64,000 bases of DNA from assembly GCF_001648155.1 (NCBI RefSeq), contig NZ_CP015199.1, positions 2,918,501 through 2,982,500 of the forward strand. The letters are read 5' to 3'. The number at the start of each line of letters is the position of its first letter. Within the stretch, counting starts at the first letter, position 1. The notes below the pieces were generated by a model. The model ran no database searches, was not told where the DNA came from, and saw only the letters and a program-made list of their open reading frames with translations. Origin of the DNA: Chryseobacterium glaciei (lineage in GTDB: Bacteria; Bacteroidota; Bacteroidia; Flavobacteriales; Weeksellaceae). The position numbers and the translations under genes were made by a program. Below, one piece after another: positions 58,650 to 64,000 of the stretch.

Positions 58650-58657
58650 CAAATATA
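58650..58657 (-). promoter_or_regulatory. -7 promoter box of the DUF4290-murA operon
   Basis: On the minus strand TATATTTG, a full match, ends 6 bases before the ATG at 58643, again implying a leaderless mRNA. Confidence 0.55.
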
Positions 58658-58832
58658 TGGATTAATGGAAAAATTGTACCGAAAATCTTCAAAGTTTATG
58701 ATTTTTTAATGAAGATCCAAATAATGTATTGATAGAGTTTATTATTTAATACAAAAATTATTTCACGTGAATAAGAATTTATTTCAATAAAAGTGTAATT
58801 TAGTTATTAGTTTAATAATTAAAACATTGTAT

Positions 58833-60268
58833 ATGAAAAAAACACATTTCTTACTTTCTTTTTTTGCATTAGGCTTTATTAATTCTTGTCAGAATAACGA
58901 CGATATTGTTGATAAGAAGCCTGAACAATTAGAGATTAATAACAAAACAGTAAATGTTACCACTCACGATGGTAGACCTTTCAGTACCGGAAGTGCTAGT
59001 TCAGTAAATGGAAAATTTGTTTCGGATTCCGGCGGTGGAGTCTTAATGCAGGGATTTTATTGGGATGTTCCTGATGGCGGAAATTGGTGGAACACTGTAA
59101 AAACTAAAGTAACTGATTGGTCAAATGCAGGAATTGATGCAATTTGGCTTCCCCCAGCTTCAAAAGCTCAAAACGGAGCGTACTCAATGGGCTATGATCC
59201 AACAGATTATTATGATTTTGGAAATTTTAACCAAAATGGAAGCGTTGAAACCCGTTTCGGGTCAAGAATGGAACTGGAAGCATTAATTACAAAAGCACAT
59301 ACCGAAAATATGCAGGTTTATGCAGATATCGTAATTAATCATAACAGTGGCGGTCAATCTCAGGCAAATCCTTTTACAGGAACAAACACATGGACAGATT
59401 TTTCAGGTGTTGCATCAGGAAAATTTCCTAGAAGCTACAATGATTTCTACAAAAACTCTTACGGAAATAATGATAAGGAGCTTTTGGAGGCTTCCCGGAT
59501 TTATGTCATGCAAACCCTTACGTTCAGGACTGGCTTTGGGGCAGAGATGATTCTGTCGCAAAATATTACAAAAACGTAATGAAATTTGATGGCTGGAGAT
59601 TCGATTATGTTAAAGGTTTCGGTCCATGGGTTGTCAATACCTGGAATGCCAATGTTGGCGGATTTTCTGTCGGAGAATTATGGGATTCTAATGTGAATAC
59701 TCTGGAATGGTGGGCAAATAATGCTAACAGTTCTGTTTTCGATTTTGCAGCCTATTATAAAATGGATGAAGCCTTCGATAACGGAAACCTAAATGCATTA
59801 AACGACGATATGATGTGGAAGAGAAACCCTTACAAAGCCGTAACCTTTGTTTCAAACCACGATACGGATATTATCAATAATAAAATGTTGGCTTATGCTT
59901 ATATTTTAACTCATGAAGGCTATCCTACGATTTTCTATAGAGATTACGAAGAGTGGCTGAATAAAGAAAGATTAAATAACCTGATCTGGATCCACAACAA
60001 CAAAGCAACCGGAAATACTTCAATTCTGTATACGGATAACGATGAATATATTGCCAGACGTAACGGTTACAACGGCAATCCAGGATTGGTTGTTTATATT
60101 AACAGTTCATCAAGCTGGCAGGAAAGATGGATCCAAACCAATTGGGCAAGTCAACAAATTAAAGACTTCACAGGAAGCTCAACTTGGTATCCAACGACAC
60201 AAGGCGATAAGTGGGTGAAAATTCAATGCGCCCCGAACAGCTATTCTGTTTGGTCATTGAATCAATAA
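58833..60268 (+). pseudogene. Alpha-amylase lipoprotein (GH13) with a one-base frameshift
   Basis: Two frames together encode one ~478-residue alpha-amylase. The first (58833-59579) has a lipobox signal, GFINSC, then QNNDD, a surface-export type signal, and GH13 blocks MQGFYWDVP, IWLPPASKAQNGAYSMGYDPTDY and YADIVINHNSGG (conserved region I). The frame is lost at about 59477-59478: adding one G to the AAGGAG there restores DKGAFGGFPDLCHANPYVQDW and joins the second frame (59486 to 60268). That part has GWRFDYVKGF (nucleophile Asp), VGELWDS (acid/base Glu) and VSNHDTD (Asp). All catalytic residues survive, so the shift is recent or a sequencing error in a G-run. If real, translation of the catalytic part is lost. 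Confidence 0.85.
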
Positions 60269-60375
60269 ACACCAGCTAAAATATTTTCCCACAGATTACA
60301 AAACTTACAGAAAAATAATCTGTGGGATTAATAGAGATCATTTCAATTTTTTAGTATCATATATATAAGGTATAA

Positions 60376-60400
60376 CAGAGTAATTAAACTCTGCTTTTTT
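60376..60400 (+). terminator. Terminator after the amylase gene
   Basis: CAGAGT and ACTCTG with a 6-base loop, followed by CTTTTTTGTTT. An earlier 11-bp palindromic stem (CCCACAGATTA / TAATCTGTGGG, 60288-60326) lacks a T-run. Confidence 0.6.
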
Positions 60401-60504
60401 GTTTCCCAGATATCATTGCGAGAAGCGAAGCGCCGAAGCAATCTCAACGCCTCCAACTCTCCAAACTCTCTAACCCTTTAACTCTCCAACTCAAAAATTT
60501 CAGG

Positions 60505-60600
60505 AGCTTCATCCGGCTTTCCGCTCTATCTTTTTGGTTACGTCCTGCGCTTCGCTTCGGCCGCCCCCAAAAAGGATGCCGCTTCAATCCGGGCTAGGGG
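60505..60600. repeat. Interspersed GC-rich repeat, copy 2
   Basis: GGCTTTCCGCT, TTTTTGGTTACG, an inner GC-rich hairpin (GCGCTTCGCTTCGGCCG), AAAAAGGATGCCGCT and CAATCCGGGCTAGGG, in the same order as 10270-10364. The outer blocks are conserved but the inner hairpin has changed in both arms. Confidence 0.75.
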
Positions 60601-60854
60601 ATAAGGGCGTTCTTATTTCTGTTTCTCGTCATAGAATTTTCCCCAGACATTAATCGTTTATCAATCCACATCCTTTCTTCCATATTTCCTTTCCCCAATC
60701 CTAAAATTGATCTATAAAGCTATAGACTCATACTCTCCCACTCTCATCCTCTCCAACCCTCCCACGCTCAAACCCTAATTTTAAGATCTGTGCCAATCTG
60801 TGAAAATCTGTGGGAAATAAAAAAGCATCCTCAAGCATAGCCTCTCACGAATTC

Positions 60855-60887
60855 AAACCTGTTAGGTTTTCAAAACCTAACAGGTTT
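60855..60887. repeat. Perfect 16-bp palindrome
   Basis: AAACCTGTTAGGTTTT and AAAACCTAACAGGTTT flank one base. Same AGGTTTT-N-AAAACCT core as the hairpins at 19526 and 33374, with other outer bases. Confidence 0.7.
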
Positions 60888-61126
60888 ATTTGAACATTTT
60901 CTATAGCACACCTTATATATAGTATACCTATTATATAAAAAGGAAATCCTTTCAAGTCCCATTAAAAGCTCCAAAACCCATCCGAACGCGCATTCCCAGA
61001 CCTTTCAAAAATATAATCGAATCCTGTGGATAACTACGGCTTAATCTATAAATGAAACTATATCAATAAATTAGATTGAGAACTTCTCCACAATACGAGT
61101 TTTATATGAACATTATGTTAAATGTA

Positions 61127-61159
61127 TTTGGAATGATGGGTAAAAAGGTGCTACTTTTG
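61127..61159 (+). promoter_or_regulatory. rRNA operon promoter 1
   Basis: TTTG at 61127-61130 and TACTTTTG at 61152-61159, 21 bases apart, matching the Bacteroidota -33/-7 pattern. It is about 400 bases upstream of 16S. Confidence 0.5.
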
Positions 61160-61265
61160 CGGCACTGAAAAACGCGAGTTAATTGGTAGCGCAGAAGGAG
61201 GTAATAGAGTATAAAGACTACGGACAAAACAAAAAATAAACTTTAGATTTTTAGTAAATAAAAGT

Positions 61266-61295
61266 TGTGAGTTTTAAAAAGATTTGTATCTTTGC
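61266..61295 (+). promoter_or_regulatory. rRNA operon promoter 2
   Basis: TTG at 61266-61268 and TATCTTTG at 61288-61295, 19 bases apart, an ideal match to the consensus. Confidence 0.65.
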
Positions 61296-61390
61296 AGTCC
61301 GGTAAAACGGGAGCAGAGGAGTAGAAGATTGGGATATGAAAGAGGAGATTTAGGGTTAGTTAAAAAACTTTAAATTAAGTCAAAAATATT

Positions 61391-61421
61391 TTGGTCAATT
61401 AGAAATAAATAATTACTTTTG
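61391..61421 (+). promoter_or_regulatory. rRNA operon promoter 3
   Basis: TTG at 61391-61393 and TACTTTTG at 61414-61421, 20 bases apart. It is about 140 bases before mature 16S. Confidence 0.6.
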
Positions 61422-61563
61422 CACACGCAAATCTATACTGAAAACGACAGAAAATTAGGTATAGTAAAAAGCGGAAGATACAAGAAGATCATTGAAAAAT
61501 AGATATAACAACCAAGTAAGGAAAAGACTAGAACGTTAATAACTTTGAGTGAGTCAGACAAAC

Positions 61564-63083
<1,520 letters not shown>

Positions 63084-63316
63084 AGAGCGTCTTTAGACGT
63101 TAAACAAAATACAAAGTACTTAAATGTACAAATTGTACTTACTTAAAGAACGTTTTAGTTTTTTACTCGGTTGATTTATATTAAAAAAATACAAAACCCA
63201 CTAGAAATTAGTATCAGGGAGGAGAGATTTTAGTAAAAGAAGTTAGAGGTTAGATATTAGAGGTTAGTTTTCAAACTAACAACTAAAAACCGACAACCGA
63301 CAACTAAAATTAATGA

Positions 63317-63390
63317 AGTCTCGTAGCTCAGCTGGTTAGAGCGCTACACTGATAATGTAGAGGTCGGCAGTTCGAGCCTGCCCGAGACTA
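63317..63390 (+). tRNA. tRNA-Ile (GAT)
   Basis: A 74-base cloverleaf in the 16S-23S spacer. Acceptor arm AGTCTCG pairs with CGAGACT; the anticodon GAT is at 63351-63353 in stem CTACA/TGTAG; the T loop is TTCGAGC. CCA is not encoded. It is the usual first spacer tRNA. Confidence 0.97.
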
Positions 63391-63472
63391 CTAATTAAAG
63401 CGGTAAGCAATAAGCTTTAAGCAGTAGGCATTTTGCCTAGAGCTTGTAGCCTATAGCCTACAGCACCTAGAG

Positions 63473-63546
63473 GGGGAATTAGCTCAGCTGGCTAGAGCGC
63501 CTGCCTTGCACGCAGGAGGTCAAGGGTTCGACTCCCTTATTCTCCA
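63473..63546 (+). tRNA. tRNA-Ala (TGC)
   Basis: A 74-base cloverleaf, 82 bases after tRNA-Ile. Acceptor GGGGAAT pairs with ATTCTCC (one G-U); anticodon TGC at 63507-63509 within stem CCTGC/GCAGG; T loop TTCGACT. CCA is not encoded. Confidence 0.97.
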
Positions 63547-63710
63547 CAGTTTTGTGAGTTTGATTTAAAAGTAAGATGGATAGAGCCAAAACAAATATTC
63601 ATTTATCAGACGAGCAGAAAGAATTTAAAGATCATTGACATTAACGGTAAAAATATCACAAAGAGAAAACCGAGCACTTGCGAGTGCTTGAGTAATTAAT
63701 AAAATAGGAA

Positions 63711-64000
63711 AGAAATCGTTAAGGGCGTATGGCGGATGCCTAGGCTTTCAGAGGCGAAGAAGGACGCGGTAAGCTGCGAAAAGCTGCGGGGATCGGCACA
63801 CACGAATTGATCCGCAGATGTCCGAATGGGGCAACCCGGCATGTTGAAGACATGTCACTCCAATTTATTGGAGAGCAAACCCGGAGAACTGAAACATCTA
63901 AGTACCCGGAGGAAAAGAAATCGAAGAGATTCCGTAAGTAGTGGCGAGCGAACGCGGATTAGCCCAAAAGTCTTTATATATTTAAAAGAATGTTCTGGAA
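63711..64000 (+). rRNA. 23S ribosomal RNA, 5' part
   Basis: Begins near 63711 and shows the conserved 23S start: GGCGTATGGCGGATGCCTAGG, trimmed here to GGCGGATGCCTAGGC, then CAGAGGCGAAGAAGGACG and, further on, AGTACCCGGAGGAAAAGAAA. It runs off the window end, so only about 290 bases are present. A hairpin (AGCACT/AGTGCT, 63674-63688) just upstream may be part of precursor processing. Confidence 0.95.

Larger units (their letters stand above)
60401..61260. other. Gene-free, repeat-rich region before the rRNA operon
   Basis: No credible gene is seen here. It holds an element with AAGCGAAGCGCCGAAGCAAT (60420-60450), pyrimidine-rich heptad-like runs such as CTCCAACTCTCC (60460-60490 and 60735-60775), the GC-rich repeat copy at 60505-60600, phrases such as ATCTGTG repeated at 60785-60815, a palindrome at 60855-60887 and a single DnaA-box-like TGTGGATAA at 61025-61033. 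Confidence 0.6.

Noticed and set aside
60785-60815. ATCTGTG-type phrases near 7195-7235 and 60785-60815 as regulatory sites
   Set aside because: They are imprecise, occur in gene-free filler near heptad-like runs, and have no promoter beside them.

Overview
The window is a chromosomal piece of a Flavobacteriia bacterium, most likely Chryseobacterium or a close relative in the Weeksellaceae. Support comes from the 16S rRNA (61564-63083), AT-rich DNA, promoters of the Bacteroidota type (TTG, 19-21 bases, TAnnTTTG), several type IX secretion (T9SS) cargo proteins, TonB-dependent receptors, and family-restricted genes such as DUF4295, DUF4290, DUF4876 and DUF6850.

Layout. 1-830: a thioredoxin-fold gene, then an AT-rich gap with three evenly spaced DnaA boxes. 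836-7030: a probable trehalose-use locus (divergent AraC regulator, MFS permease, cytoplasmic GH37 trehalase, TonB-dependent receptor). 7061-10710: an MBL-fold hydrolase, the T9SS plug protein, a putative toxin-antitoxin pair and a gap of about 600 bases with repeats. 10711-20510: hemH operon with an Nfu protein, gamma carbonic anhydrase, a PIF1-like helicase, an LLM oxidoreductase, ribB fused to a degenerate GTP cyclohydrolase II domain, and fmt. 20610-26993: recQ and three tandem OmpA-type paralogues. 27015-31273: folK, sppA, a GlsB-like protein, ftsY, DUF4295, rpmG and rpmB. 31514-36179: an FG-GAP T9SS cargo with a cut C-terminus, lnt, a VanZ protein and an APCDDC-like protein. 36305-47351: proC, a TonB receptor/DUF4876/DUF6850/di-haem peroxidase operon, murB and an aminotransferase. 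47629-56546: two tandem T9SS adhesin-like proteins, DUF1801, a YiiX-like hydrolase, a NIL-domain protein, LemA and DUF2207. 56652-60268: murA with Asp in place of the catalytic Cys, DUF4290, and a frameshifted alpha-amylase. 60269-64000: a repeat-rich gap, three tandem promoters, then 16S, tRNA-Ile, tRNA-Ala and the start of 23S.

How it fits together. Most genes are housekeeping (cell wall, riboflavin, haem, folate, translation, SRP targeting). The accessory parts are nutrient capture at the outer membrane (trehalose, starch, and an unidentified substrate handled by the TonB/DUF4876/DUF6850/peroxidase operon) and surface proteins sent out by T9SS. The 16S 3' end lacks the CCTCC anti-Shine-Dalgarno core. 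In agreement, start codons are not preceded by Shine-Dalgarno motifs, and several promoters sit so close to the ATG that the mRNAs should be leaderless or nearly so. The most promising candidate for an undescribed system is the four-gene operon at 37782-44491.
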